This document shows, piece after piece, positions 29,768 through 40,180 of a stretch of 64,000 bases of DNA (position 1 is the first letter of the stretch; each line of letters opens with the position of its first letter). The DNA lies in assembly GCF_000380085.1 (NCBI RefSeq), contig NZ_KB904559.1, forward strand, positions 1 to 64,000, written 5' to 3'. The position numbers were made by a program, and so were the translations under genes. The stretch comes from Streptococcus merionis DSM 19192 (lineage in GTDB: Bacteria > Bacillota > Bacilli > Lactobacillales > Streptococcaceae). The notes beneath the pieces were generated by a model. That model saw nothing but the letters and a program-made list of their open reading frames with translations. It had not been told where the DNA came from and ran no database searches.

Positions 29768-31561
29768 TCAATCAACCAAGGCCTCAAGACGATCTACCAA
29801 ACCACCAACATAGGCGATGGTATCACGCAAAGGCTGATCAGTTGTCACATCAACACCTGCATGTTGCGCCAGCTCCTGAGCAGACAGGCTAGCACCCAGC
29901 TCCAGAGTTTCCAGCCATTTAACCACTGTCTCGTCAGGATTTCTTTCTAGCTCCTGAGCCATAACTGTTCCGATAGTCAAACCAGCTGAGTAAGTGTAAG
30001 GATATAGACCGCCATAATAATGCGGCTGACGCATCCAAGTCAGGCCCGCATCCTCAGTGATGTCAAACTCCTCACCCCAGAAGTCCTGAATAACCTGACG
30101 CTTGATTTGGCAAAGTTTATCCCCATTCAAGAATTCATTGTTGTCTAGCTTAGTGTAAACTTCACGCTGGAAAGCAGCCTCTAAGAGGTGAGTGACCATA
30201 TTGTGGAAGTAGGTTCGACTGATTAGCTCACTAATCAAGTAGGCTTGAAACTCAGGATCAGCATTGGCCTTGAGAAGTTGGTTGCAGGTCAAAACTTCAT
30301 TAGCTGTTGATGGAGCTTCGATGAAGTAAAGCGACGGGTCATAATTGAGAATAGACTGCTTGCTAGCCAACTGGAAATGCCCTGCATGTCCCAGCTCATG
30401 AGCTAGGACCAAGACCTCATTCATGAGACCTGTCCAAGACAGCAAGATATAAGACGGGCCCTCGTAGAGGGTCGCACAGTAACCACCTGTTGACTTGCCT
30501 TCGTTTTGGGCAAAGTCAATCCAGCGCTCGTCATAAGCACGATCAATCATCTTGCCATAGTCCTCACCCAAGACGCTGAGGGCATCTTTCAAGAGCTTCC
30601 GAGACTCTTCTGGCGTGATGCGGAGGTTATAGCTAGAATCCAGCCCCACTTTGAGGTCAGCACTGGTAATCTTATCCAGGCCGTGCTGTTTAGCCACCAA
30701 CTTGACAAAACGGCGCATGTGCGGTGCCAAGTCGCTCATGATGACATCAATCTGACGATCCATGAGGTCACGCGAAACATTTTGCTGGTGGAGCAGGTAG
30801 TCAATGGTCGAATCAAACCCGCGCAGACGAGCTTCGATTTGTTCGTTTTTAATCTGAGACAGGTAGGCCTGTGCCGTAACGTTCTTGTACTTCCTCAGAG
30901 TTTTGTAGAAAGAATCTGTTGCCGCTCGGCGCAAGTCGGTATCATGGCTGAACTCATAATCATTTTCAAATAGCACGTAGGAGTTGGCGTAGGTCTTACC
31001 AGCTACCTCAAAATCATCGAAAACCATATCTTCAAACTTAGCTGCGCTATAGATGGTCTCAGGATGGTAAAAGACAGGACGAAGTTGATTCAAAAGTGCT
31101 TCTTGATCGGCACTCAATTGATGAGCTTTTTGGCGTTTCAACTCTGTCAGATACGGCTGATAGTCTGGCTGACGCTGACCAATCTGATCCAAATAACTCT
31201 CATCCATGGCCATGAGCTCGGTCGGCAAAAAAGCCATGCGCGGGTAGGCTTTCTCATACACCTGATCGAAAAGGTTAGCTTCTTCCGCTCGCGCATCGTT
31301 GAGTTTATCGACATCTAGATTGAGATAGGCATAGCTTGACAGATAGGATTGTTCCTTGCTAAGAGCCGCATAGACAGGCAAAGCATCCAAGACCTGATCC
31401 AGACGGTGCAATTGATCACGGTAGGTCTCCTCAAAGGCTTTGGTCGCTCCGTCAAAATTCTCTAAGGCAGCCTTGTAGTCATCTAAAGTAGCATAAATCA
31501 GGCTCGTGTCCCAAGTGTTCTCCACTGGTACATCCTGACGTTTTGGTAACGCTTGTGTCAT
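29768..31561 (-). CDS. pepF: Oligoendopeptidase F
   Basis: A cytosolic M3 zinc metallopeptidase cutting medium peptides. The 597-residue protein has the active-site HELGHAGH segment near residue 385, and the downstream Glu in IEAPSTANEVL. ATG at 31561 has GGAGGA six bases upstream; the longer frame uses TTG. It stands alone between pnp and a small membrane protein. Confidence 0.95.
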   Translation of the reverse strand: MTQALPKRQDVPVENTWDTSLIYATLDDYKAALENFDGATKAFEETYRDQLHRLDQVLDALPVYAALSKEQSYLSSYAYLNLDVDKLNDARAEEANLFDQVYEKAYPRMAFLPTELMAMDESYLDQIGQRQPDYQPYLTELKRQKAHQLSADQEALLNQLRPVFYHPETIYSAAKFEDMVFDDFEVAGKTYANSYVLFENDYEFSHDTDLRRAATDSFYKTLRKYKNVTAQAYLSQIKNEQIEARLRGFDSTIDYLLHQQNVSRDLMDRQIDVIMSDLAPHMRRFVKLVAKQHGLDKITSADLKVGLDSSYNLRITPEESRKLLKDALSVLGEDYGKMIDRAYDERWIDFAQNEGKSTGGYCATLYEGPSYILLSWTGLMNEVLVLAHELGHAGHFQLASKQSILNYDPSLYFIEAPSTANEVLTCNQLLKANADPEFQAYLISELISRTYFHNMVTHLLEAAFQREVYTKLDNNEFLNGDKLCQIKRQVIQDFWGEEFDITEDAGLTWMRQPHYYGGLYPYTYSAGLTIGTVMAQELERNPDETVVKWLETLELGASLSAQELAQHAGVDVTTDQPLRDTIAYVGGLVDRLEALVD

Positions 31562-31649
31562 ATAGTCCTCCAAAAAAATAGTTTCCTCTATTTTATCATA
31601 TTTTAACCATTATTGAGCAAAGGAGAAAGCCAGCCGAAACTGACTTTCC

Positions 31650-31853
31650 TCACTTCTTCCAATAAAATCTAATCCAACAGTAAAGTATATAGAAAATCAC
31701 TGCTAAAAGAGCAAAGACCCAGAGGGTATTTACAATCTTATAAAGCCAAGGAATATGGTCTTGCAGCAAGTACATCGCTCCCAAAATCAAGCCGATAATC
31801 AGGCAAAACTTGACAAAGCCAAGCACAAAGTCTTTGAACTTATAATCGTTCAT
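31650..31853 (-). CDS. Small membrane protein, unknown
   Basis: A 67-residue protein (start MNDYKFKDFVLGFVKF) with two membrane segments at about 10-28 and 35-60 and a basic end. AGAAAGGAAGTGG lies before the ATG. It follows ruvB by about 110 bases. No known family recognised. Confidence 0.6.
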   Translation of the reverse strand: MNDYKFKDFVLGFVKFCLIIGLILGAMYLLQDHIPWLYKIVNTLWVFALLAVIFYILYCWIRFYWKK

Positions 31854-31963
31854 CAAACCACTTCCTTTCTCATTTTGACCGTATTTCCTAAGACTATTAT
31901 AGCACGATTTCAAAAGGCTTTCAAAATACAAAAGAGCCAGAGAAATCCCTGACTCAATAATAG

Positions 31964-32962
31964 CTAGTTCCCCTCCACAGCATATCCCAGATGCTCATAA
32001 GCCTTGGGCGTGGCCACGCGCCCCGTGCGGGTTCGCATGATAAAGCCTTGCTGAATGAGATAAGGCTCATACATATCCTCCACCGTCTCGCGCTCCTCGG
32101 CAATATTCACCGACAGAGTGCCTAGACCGACTGGGCCACCCTTATACATCTCAATCATCGTCCGCAGAATTTTTTGATCAACATAATCAAGCCCCTCACT
32201 ATCCACATCCAGCATGGTCAAGGCCTTGTCCGTGATGACGGCGTCAATCTGACCATCACCCATGATTTGGGCAAAATCTCGCACCCGCTTGAGCAGGCGG
32301 TTAGCAATACGCGGGGTGCCGCGACTCCGTCTTGCCAGCTCAACCGCTGCTTCATGGGTAATCTCTACCTCAAAAATATCCGCGGTACGCTCCACAATCT
32401 CCGTCAAATCAGTCTGCTCATAGTATTCCATGTGACCAGTAATGCCAAAGCGTGCCCGCAAGGGATTAGATAGCATTCCTGCTCGCGTTGTCGCCCCAAT
32501 CAAGGTAAAAGGCGGTAATTCCAAATGCACACTGCGATTCGTATCCCCACTACCAATCATGATATCAATGTAGAAGTCTTCCATAGCACTGTATAGAACC
32601 TCTTCTACCGCCATCGGCAAGCGGTGAATCTCATCGATAAAGAGGACGTCTCCTGGTTCTAAATCATTCAAAATGGCCACCAAATCGCCAGCCTTCTCGA
32701 TAACAGGGCCCGAAGTCTGCTTGAGGTTGACACCGAGCTCATTAGCAATCACAAAAGCCATGGTGGTCTTCCCTAGGCCTGGTGGCCCAAAAAGCAGAGT
32801 GTGGTCCATGGCCTCATCCCGAAGCTTGGCTGCCTCAATAAAGACCTTGAGCTGGTCCTTAACCTTGTCCTGACCGATGTACTCCCTTAAATATTGCGGG
32901 CGAAGGGTGCGTTCAACTAGCGCCTCATCCCCCATTATGTCACTGTCTAAAATTCTTGTCAT
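31964..32962 (-). CDS. ruvB: Holliday junction helicase RuvB
   Basis: The AAA+ motor of the RuvAB branch migration complex. The 332-residue protein has Walker A GPPGLGKT, Walker B LFIDEIH, sensor I GATTRAG, and a C-terminal winged helix with [21 protein letters not shown] at 32962 follows AAGGAC; upstream codons in the frame are not part of RuvB. Confidence 0.97.
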   Translation of the reverse strand: MTRILDSDIMGDEALVERTLRPQYLREYIGQDKVKDQLKVFIEAAKLRDEAMDHTLLFGPPGLGKTTMAFVIANELGVNLKQTSGPVIEKAGDLVAILNDLEPGDVLFIDEIHRLPMAVEEVLYSAMEDFYIDIMIGSGDTNRSVHLELPPFTLIGATTRAGMLSNPLRARFGITGHMEYYEQTDLTEIVERTADIFEVEITHEAAVELARRSRGTPRIANRLLKRVRDFAQIMGDGQIDAVITDKALTMLDVDSEGLDYVDQKILRTMIEMYKGGPVGLGTLSVNIAEERETVEDMYEPYLIQQGFIMRTRTGRVATPKAYEHLGYAVEGN

Positions 32963-33183
32963 GTCCTTATTATAGCAGATTTTAAAACACTTGAAAACAA
33001 AAGAAAAGACCAACCGCAGTTGATCCATTCTTTAGGAGATATGTGAGTGTTAGCAAGCTTTTAGGAACTTTAGCTGCTAACTTATTAGAAAAAATTTTAG
33101 GATTGATTAAATGATACAGAAACTTCCTTAAAGTAACCTTAAAGCATTTACCAGTAAACGAAAATGCGATTATTTTAAAATTT

Positions 33184-34437
33184 TTACAGCAACTTTTCAA
33201 AAGCCTTTGCGGCCTCTTGCACCCTTTGCGCAGCTGATTTGCCATTTTGGGAAAAGTAACCTCTTGGATTGAAATAAGACAGTTCCCAGTCTGAGATCGA
33301 TTTTGCCCCGCGCCTGCCTTGCGTGCGATTGGGCGAAATATAGCGCAACTTCTTCTGCCTAGCCAACTTTTTTCGGAATTTTGGATCATGCACATTCACT
33401 GGCGAAACATCTAAGGAACTATGCTGAGCGCCATTGCGATTCGCATAGTTGAAACTTGCTCCATTTAGAACCCCATTTTCAGTGACCCTCTCCGCATCCA
33501 CTTCATTGAGAAAATGGCCAGCCTCATCTAGGATAAACTCCGTATGAAAATGCAGTAAAATTTTAAAATTTACCCCAACTTGACCATCTGGATAAATCAC
33601 TTGCTCCGTTTTCCCAGACCGATCTAGGGCAATTTTATTATGCAGACGAGAAGAATCCGTCAGGCTGTATTCAAAATAGTAGTCATAATTGGTGATTCCC
33701 AACTTTTCTAACAAAGAATCCCTCTGATCCATATCGCGTATATACTTAGCCAGAGCCTGAGCATCTGTGTCATTATCCTTGCGAAAATGCTGACGCAGCC
33801 ACTGGGCCTGCTGGGAGGAAATCAAATAGCGAAATTGGTGAATCTGACGATTGAGCTTACCATCACCAGCCAAACTCTGTCCTGGAAAAGCACGCTGCAC
33901 GGTCTGGGCAAAGTGTTTCCAAAACGCATCTCCAGGTTCCAAGTCTGGATCAAACCGACGTAACAGCTCCTGTGTCTCCTCAAGTCTTCCTGACAGATCA
34001 TCAGGCATCCCCGTCACCTGCATGGCAATCTTGAGTAACACCTGAGCATCTGTCATCCGACTTTGTTGCATTCCGACATGCCACATTTTCTGGAAAACCA
34101 GAGAGCCAAACAGCTGACTATCCACCAGCCGTTTTTGCAGATAAGAAAGGTGTTCCTCCCTAATTTCTGGCACTTTCAACAGGGATAAATAGCCCTGCTC
34201 AATACAACTTTTGCTCCAACCCAATTGGTGCAAGATCTTGACTTGTTCTAACAACAGCCCTCGCCAAATGTCCCGATCCTGAGCATCTAAAAAACCGTGA
34301 TAACTCGCTTGGTAATCGTCATTCAAGGGTAAACGACTGAGCTTTGTCGCCATCATCTGCCGCCTTCTCCAAACCAGCGTGACTAAAAGGCCAAGAAAAA
34401 TCAAGCCTAGACCCAACCATAATCCATAGATATTCAT
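33184..34437 (-). CDS. Membrane-anchored protein, possibly DUF3114-like
   Basis: A 417-residue protein. Residues 4-23 form one membrane segment, followed by RRR, so the bulk is probably cytosolic. The C-terminal third has a compact domain with HFHTEFILDEAGHFLNEVD, GASFNYANRNG and LRYISPNRTQGRRGAK. This resembles a streptococcal domain of unknown function (DUF3114) from memory, unverified. It precedes ruvB in the same direction. No function is assigned. Confidence 0.65.
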   Translation of the reverse strand: MNIYGLWLGLGLIFLGLLVTLVWRRRQMMATKLSRLPLNDDYQASYHGFLDAQDRDIWRGLLLEQVKILHQLGWSKSCIEQGYLSLLKVPEIREEHLSYLQKRLVDSQLFGSLVFQKMWHVGMQQSRMTDAQVLLKIAMQVTGMPDDLSGRLEETQELLRRFDPDLEPGDAFWKHFAQTVQRAFPGQSLAGDGKLNRQIHQFRYLISSQQAQWLRQHFRKDNDTDAQALAKYIRDMDQRDSLLEKLGITNYDYYFEYSLTDSSRLHNKIALDRSGKTEQVIYPDGQVGVNFKILLHFHTEFILDEAGHFLNEVDAERVTENGVLNGASFNYANRNGAQHSSLDVSPVNVHDPKFRKKLARQKKLRYISPNRTQGRRGAKSISDWELSYFNPRGYFSQNGKSAAQRVQEAAKAFEKLL

Positions 34438-34539
34438 AGCCCTAGTATAGCAGGAAAAAGGAACTTGACCAAGTGTTTATACTCTTCAAACATCAAATTC
34501 AAACGTCGTCAGCATCGCCTTGGGAGTGGGAAAGAACTC

Positions 34540-34937
34540 GAACAATCAAAAAAGAGTTCGTTTTCCCACCCCCGCACAGTTGTTTAGGCCAGATTTGGAG
34601 TGTAAAACACGAACAAATCTGCTAATCAACCACTGCGATGAGATATTTACGCAAACTATGAGAGGTGAGATTGAATTTTTTGCCCAGCCTCCAATGCCCT
34701 GTGCAGGGGCAAGACTAAGTTGGCATGGCCAATAAGTCTTACCCCCAATCACTGCACTGAAATGTTGACGTAAACTATGAGTGGTGAGGCTAGATTTTTT
34801 CCAGCCTCCTTCGGCTAACTTCCTACAAGATATGAAACCGTTAAAAAGCCGAATGAAAAATAGAGGCTTGACCGGTGACCGCGTCATTCAAGGGTAAGAC
34901 ATCTGTTTTCTGAGGTTTTAGGCCAAGTTCAGTTCGT
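34540..34937. repeat. Type C and type A repeats before the DUF gene
   Basis: Two type C copies (34620-34680 and 34720-34805) share CTATGAGAGGTGAG-type segments with 26.8 kb. A type A copy follows at 34826-34937: GATATGAAACCGTTAAAAAG ... GGTTTTAGGCCAAGTTCAG, with a short TGAC/GTCA core. The whole gap 34438-35072 has no gene. Confidence 0.6.
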
Positions 34938-35072
34938 TTGATTTTTAGTGAGTATTAAACCACTGAAATAGCAACTATGAGAACATGTTAAAAGATATCT
35001 GCGCTCACAATCCAAAAAAACTTCCCCACTCAACTAAATGGAGAAGTCTTGCTTATTGGTTTCAGAAAAGTT

Positions 35073-36965
35073 TTACCAAATAACCACACGGTCAGCTGGG
35101 TCCCGCCACATGGCGTCACCTTCCTTGACATCAAAGGTTTGATGAAATTCTTCAAAGTTTGTCACAGTGACATTCGTACGAAGCTTGCCTGGGGCATGGA
35201 CATCAACACTGGCCAACAGTTGCATATACTCTGGACGAGCTTTCATGCGCCAAATGGTCGCAAAGTTGGTGAAATACTCCTCTGCCGAGAAGTCCGCCTC
35301 TTTTTGAGCAGCTTCAAGAGCACAGGCCACACCGCCTAGATCAGCCACATTTTCAGATACCGTTAGCTGACCGTTAACTTTAGCACCATAAGAGTCTAGG
35401 CCATCAAACTGTTCCACAACCTTGTCAGTACGCTCTTTAAAAGCGGTGTAATCCATCTCAGTCCACCAATTATTGAGACTGCCATGTTCATCAAAGGAAG
35501 CACCATTTGTGTCAAAAGCATGAGAAATTTCATGGGCAATGACCGCACCGATTCCACCATAGTTAGCTGATGAGCTTTGCTTTAGACTGTAGAAAGGCGC
35601 CTGCAAAATAGCAGCGGGAAAGACGATCTGGTTCTGTTGAGGATCGTAATAAGCATTGACCATATGGGCTGGCATGTGCCACTCGGATTTGTCCACAGGC
35701 TGATTCCACTTGCTCCACGTATGAGCAATGCTAATTTTAGCCAACTCTTGTGCATTTTCAACCAAGGACTTCTTCTCATCAATGATCTTCTTAGCGTAAG
35801 TTTCAGGCAATTTCTCTGGATAACCGATATGTGGTGTGATACTATTTAACTTGACAATAGCCTTATCACGGGTTTCAGGCGCTAACCAATCAGCTTTTCC
35901 CAGACGATCTTTGTAGACCTGAATCATGGTTGCAACCTTGTTTTCCACATCCGCTTTGGCTTCAGGAGAGAACTTTTCGCCAGCGTACCAAAGTCCTAGG
36001 GCTTGACTATAAGGTCCTTGAGCCAAGTAGAAGGCAGCCTTTTCTTTGGCCATGGCCTGCGGTGTTCCAGAAAGAGCACGGGAAAAAGCACCTGAGAGGA
36101 CACGAATGTCGTCGGTCAAGTAAGAAGTGTAGCTGAGTGCTGCACTGCGAACCAAGGCTGGCTTGAGGTATTCCCAGTTAGCTTCTGAATAGAAATCCCT
36201 AGCAAACTCTGTCCAAAAACGCTCTTCTGGCACGATGACCTTGTCTGGAATCTGACCTAAAATAGTGGTAAAGATAGCATCCAGAGGCAATTCTGGCACC
36301 AATTTTACAAAGTCCGCCCAATCATAAGGATGGTAAAGCTTAGCGTACTCAGAGCTCTCTTCGCTGGAGAGGACGTACTGGGCAATGCGGGCATCCAAGT
36401 CCAAAGTCTTGTCCAACATGTCCTTGATTTCAGCTTCAGAAAAACCAAATTTTGGCAAGAGGGCTTCCTGAGTTTCACGCCATTTAGCTAGAAGTTCTGC
36501 CTTTTGCGGGTGCTCTTCTGCGTAGTAGGTCGTATCAGGCAGAATTGTGCCTGGCGCCTGTGCCCAGAGGACATTGGTCTGGGCATCCATGAAGTCTGGA
36601 GATACACCGAATGGCAAAAGATTTGGTTTACCGTCCATCTCGTACTCAGCGATTTTGCTGGTGAATTCTGCAAAGGAAGACAGGCTCTTGTACTCCTCGA
36701 TTAACGGAAGGACTGGTGTCACGCCATCGGCTTCTCTCTGGTCAAAATCAGCCACCTGACGGTGGAACTTGACAAAATTCTGCAAGATGGCATCCTCAGG
36801 CACATCCTTACCTGCTAACCACTTGTCCGTGACCTCTAACATCAAATCCTCAATCTCATCATGCAAGTCCATAAATCCGCCTGTCGTAGGCTTGTCATCA
36901 GGAATAACGGCCGTCTTTTCCCACTCGCTGTTGATAGCGTCATAAAAATCATCTTGTAAACGCAC
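35073..36965 (-). CDS. pepO: Endopeptidase O (M13 metallopeptidase)
   Basis: A 630-residue neprilysin-family zinc peptidase. HEISHAFD supplies two zinc ligands and the catalytic Glu; ENVADLGG supplies the third ligand; MWRDPADRVVIW ends the protein. There is no signal peptide; some streptococcal PepO proteins still reach the surface and bind host proteins (family knowledge). The start is GTG with GGAGAA upstream. Confidence 0.95.
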   Translation of the reverse strand: MRLQDDFYDAINSEWEKTAVIPDDKPTTGGFMDLHDEIEDLMLEVTDKWLAGKDVPEDAILQNFVKFHRQVADFDQREADGVTPVLPLIEEYKSLSSFAEFTSKIAEYEMDGKPNLLPFGVSPDFMDAQTNVLWAQAPGTILPDTTYYAEEHPQKAELLAKWRETQEALLPKFGFSEAEIKDMLDKTLDLDARIAQYVLSSEESSEYAKLYHPYDWADFVKLVPELPLDAIFTTILGQIPDKVIVPEERFWTEFARDFYSEANWEYLKPALVRSAALSYTSYLTDDIRVLSGAFSRALSGTPQAMAKEKAAFYLAQGPYSQALGLWYAGEKFSPEAKADVENKVATMIQVYKDRLGKADWLAPETRDKAIVKLNSITPHIGYPEKLPETYAKKIIDEKKSLVENAQELAKISIAHTWSKWNQPVDKSEWHMPAHMVNAYYDPQQNQIVFPAAILQAPFYSLKQSSSANYGGIGAVIAHEISHAFDTNGASFDEHGSLNNWWTEMDYTAFKERTDKVVEQFDGLDSYGAKVNGQLTVSENVADLGGVACALEAAQKEADFSAEEYFTNFATIWRMKARPEYMQLLASVDVHAPGKLRTNVTVTNFEEFHQTFDVKEGDAMWRDPADRVVIW

Positions 36966-37247
36966 TATTATCTATTCTCCGTTTCTAAAATCTTATCAGC
37001 AAAACAAACTATTTTGGAGCCGTTTCCACTGACTACTAGTTTTATTCTAACAAAAAAGTAGAATGAAATCACCTGCCAAGTTATATGATGGTATGACAAA
37101 CACATGAAGAAAACTCTTCCAAATTATTTCTGAAATACCGTAAACTCAAGCCTATAGTTGCAGAAAACACTTTTCATAGATCGCTAGAAGATACGAAACT
37201 GAAAAATCTCAGATAAACTTCATCTAGTTTTCTCAGAGACTGCTACA

Positions 37248-38096
37248 CTAGCTTTTCTTTTTCCGCCATAAGTTCAGGGAGAGTTCTTGCGAAACCAGCG
37301 CAAGTATAAATACTCCCAAACTTACCACAGCACAGGCACCCGCCATGGTTAAATCCAGCTGGTTGGCAATGGTAAAGCCAAAAAGACTATTGAGAAGGGC
37401 AATGAATACTGTCATTCCCAGTAAATAGCGCAAATTTTTAGCCCAGATAAGAGCGGTCATGCTAGGCGCCACCATAAAGACGATGACAGCAATTGAGCCC
37501 ACAACATCAAAAGAGACAACCGTTGTCAGTGAGACCAAGACCATGGTCACTAGCTGTAACTGTCTAACCGGAACACCTTGTAGCCTTGCCTGAGTTCCAT
37601 CAAAGAGCATCAGTTTCAATTGCGGATAGAAAATTCCTAAAAAAGCAAGGTTAACCAACAATACCACAAGAGCCTTTACCAAAGCAACTGGCAAGGATAT
37701 TCCGAACAAATCCATCCGATAAAACGGTGCAAAGAGCACTTCCCCCATCAGTACCATGTCCATATCCAAATGGACGTTACGGGCAAACATGGAGATCAGT
37801 AAAACCGCAAGAGCAAAAAGCGTTGAGAAGACCAAGCCTGTCGCTGCATCCTGAGCGAGCTTTTTGGACTGAATTTTCTCAATCAAAAGGACCGTAACAA
37901 CTCCAAACACAGCTGCTCCAAGCACTAAGAGCGGTGAATCCAAGCTATGGCTAATGAAGAATCCTAGCACAATTCCCAATAAAACCGAATGCGATAGAGC
38001 GTCAGCAATCATGGCCTGATTTTTCAAAACCAGAAGACTGCCAAGTAGACTCGTTGATGTTGCAATCAAACATAAAATGATCAATACTTCAGACAT
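37248..38096 (-). CDS. troD: Mn/Fe ABC transporter permease (second)
   Basis: A 282-residue ABC-3 permease with about eight membrane segments, including LSHSVLLGIVLGFF near the start and VGSIAVIVFMVAPSMTALIW. It overlaps troC by 8 bases. Two permease genes behind SBP and ATPase match troABCD operons. Metal preference (Mn, Fe or Zn) is not proved by sequence. Confidence 0.85.
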   Translation of the reverse strand: MSEVLIILCLIATSTSLLGSLLVLKNQAMIADALSHSVLLGIVLGFFISHSLDSPLLVLGAAVFGVVTVLLIEKIQSKKLAQDAATGLVFSTLFALAVLLISMFARNVHLDMDMVLMGEVLFAPFYRMDLFGISLPVALVKALVVLLVNLAFLGIFYPQLKLMLFDGTQARLQGVPVRQLQLVTMVLVSLTTVVSFDVVGSIAVIVFMVAPSMTALIWAKNLRYLLGMTVFIALLNSLFGFTIANQLDLTMAGACAVVSLGVFILALVSQELSLNLWRKKKS

Positions 38097-38943
38097 GACT
38101 TCTCCCTCCTAAAACCTGTTTTCCAACCCAAATCAAGAGCGCAAAAACACTCATGGTCACAATGATACTAGGCCCCGTTGACATACCGGAAATGGCAGAG
38201 CTCAAGTAACTACCAATCAAGGCTGACAATCCAGCTAAGCTAGCTGAGAAGCGCAGCGATTTTCCATAAGACTCGCCCCACATCAAGCCTAGGCTAGCTG
38301 GCGCTATCAGAAAAGCACTCATAAGCACAGCACCTACGACTTTGAGCCCGACAGAAATCAGGGCAATCATCATGAGACGAGTGAGGAAGTCCAAAAGCTT
38401 GATAGAGACACCTGAGAGCCTAGCAAATACAGGATCAAAGAGGTAAAGGCGATAACGCTGATAGTAGGTAAAATAGATTAAAAGGCACAGGACAGACACA
38501 GCCATAATCAAGGCCACATCCGCTCGCTTGATAAAGGCGGCTTGACCAAAAAGATAGGTTTGCAAACCTGCCTGAGAACTGTTGGCAAAGGCTTCATTCC
38601 CTTGGACATACTGCTTAAGCACCATACCCAGACCAAAAAAGGAGGCTGAAACCAAAGCCAAGCTATTAATAAGCGACTGTCTCCGGTGCTTCGAAATCCA
38701 ATAAACCAAGCGGTAAGAAATGTAACCCGACACCATGGCCCCTAACATGAGCAGGAGTGGCTGCCGAGATTGAAAGACCATAAAGGCAAAAACAACTCCT
38801 GGATAGGCAGCGTGCCCCAACATATCCCCGATCAAGCTCTGCTTGGTCAAAACCGTAATTGTCCCAACCACACTAGAGGCCAAAGCCAAGACTAAAGTCC
38901 CTGCAGCAACGGTCAAAAAAGCATAGTCCGTTAAAATTCCCAT
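38089..38943 (-). CDS. troC: Mn/Fe ABC transporter permease (first)
   Basis: A 284-residue ABC-3 permease, with LIGDMLGHAAYPGVVFAFMV and VVGAVLMSAFLIAPASLGLMW. It ends inside the start of troD and begins 3 bases after troB. It likely pairs with TroD to form the channel. Confidence 0.85.
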   Translation of the reverse strand: MGILTDYAFLTVAAGTLVLALASSVVGTITVLTKQSLIGDMLGHAAYPGVVFAFMVFQSRQPLLLMLGAMVSGYISYRLVYWISKHRRQSLINSLALVSASFFGLGMVLKQYVQGNEAFANSSQAGLQTYLFGQAAFIKRADVALIMAVSVLCLLIYFTYYQRYRLYLFDPVFARLSGVSIKLLDFLTRLMMIALISVGLKVVGAVLMSAFLIAPASLGLMWGESYGKSLRFSASLAGLSALIGSYLSSAISGMSTGPSIIVTMSVFALLIWVGKQVLGGRSHV

Positions 38944-38946
38944 CTC

Positions 38947-39717
38947 TTAGACCTCCTCTTGACCAGAAGCGATCCAGCTAACCATCTCCTGATCGGTGTG
39001 ATAAGCTCGCTGATAGTTTTCAGTCGTTAGAACTTCCTCGATTGGCCCAGCATCCACCAGCCCTTTATTAACCCAGATTAAATGATCAAAATAGGTTGCC
39101 AAACTATGCAAGTCATGGTGAATCACAATTGAGGTTTTGCCCTCTTCTTGGAAGCCTTTAAGAGTGTCCATAATGATTTTCTCTGTCTGGATGTCCACAC
39201 CAGCCAGCGGCTCATCCATCATGTAAATATCAGCTTCCTGAGCTAAGGCACGCGCAATAAACACCCGCTGGCGTTGTCCACCCGAGAGCTGATCAATTTG
39301 GCGTTCCTGCAAATCTTCTAAAGCCATCGTCGCCAAAGCTCGCTGGACGATCTCTTTGTCTCTGGCTGAGGCTTTCTTGAACCAGCCCTTGATTTTTGCA
39401 AAACGCCCCATCATGACAATTTCATAAACAGTCGCTGGGAATTGCCAGTTAACATCCGATGCTTGAGGAATATAGGCAATAGACTGTTCAATAACCTTGT
39501 CTAGATTCACTGTTTGTCCTAAAATTTCTCGACTGCCTTGGCTTTTTTCAAGCCCTAAAATCGCCTTGAAAAGGGTTGATTTTCCTGCGCCATTTGGGCC
39601 AACAATAGCCGTACGACTCCCTTTAGGGATAGATAAATTAACACCTGATAGGGCCAAAATCTCACCATATCGTACCGTTAAATCCTTAACGGTCACTGCA
39701 TTTTTAGTCATCACCAT
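38947..39717 (-). CDS. troB: Mn/Fe ABC transporter ATP-binding protein
   Basis: About 256 residues with Walker A GPNGAGKS, signature LSGGQRQR, Walker B IYMMDEP and the H-loop VIHHD. Three ATGs lie close together; 39717 (MVMTKNAV) is chosen for the AAGGA 5 bases upstream; 39711 is the alternative. The 463-base gap to troA contains a strong hairpin. Confidence 0.88.
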   Translation of the reverse strand: MVMTKNAVTVKDLTVRYGEILALSGVNLSIPKGSRTAIVGPNGAGKSTLFKAILGLEKSQGSREILGQTVNLDKVIEQSIAYIPQASDVNWQFPATVYEIVMMGRFAKIKGWFKKASARDKEIVQRALATMALEDLQERQIDQLSGGQRQRVFIARALAQEADIYMMDEPLAGVDIQTEKIIMDTLKGFQEEGKTSIVIHHDLHSLATYFDHLIWVNKGLVDAGPIEEVLTTENYQRAYHTDQEMVSWIASGQEEV

Positions 39718-40116
39718 TTCCATCCTTCTTTTTCTTTTTTCATTTATTGATGTCATAAAGAACCTATATCCACAAGCAAAATACCTGATTAGGCGAGCCT
39801 TTTTCAACCATCAAAACCATTTTCACAGTAGACGAGCTGCAATCCAAAAAGATAATCTTTATCCTTAACTACATTCAAAACTGACTTCTTTGCTAGTTTC
39901 TTAAACCAATGCAAGCGCAAACAACCTCCTTCAGAGTTTCATAGCTGATTTGTGAATCTAAAGCTCCAAAAATCATGTTAAAAATAGCGCTTATTAGGTC
40001 GCATCACAGCTGTCTGAGTAGGGAACGTTTTGAGTTTTTTAGCGTGTTAAAACACATTTTTGCGATAAATACTGGTCTAAGACTATTTTAGTGCTGTAAT
40101 AGCTCTAAAAATAGGA
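39718..40116. other. troA-troB gap, no gene seen
   Basis: No frame with a convincing start is present in either strand. The stretch is unusual because the other tro genes overlap or nearly touch. It holds TTTTTAGCGTGTTAAAACAC-type repeats that may be decayed intergenic elements. Confidence 0.4.
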
Positions 40117-40177
40117 AGGGAGCGAGACAGAAATCTGTTCCCAAAGGAATTGATTTCGTGTCCCACTCTCTTCAAAA
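40117..40177 (-). terminator. Hairpin behind troA (likely partial terminator)
   Basis: On the minus strand GAGAGTGGGACACGAAATC pairs imperfectly with GATTTCTGTCTCGCTCCC around a 16-base loop, only 3 bases past the troA stop. AT-rich sequence follows. It would leave most transcripts ending after the binding protein and only some reading into troBCD. Confidence 0.55.
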
Positions 40178-40180
40178 AAG

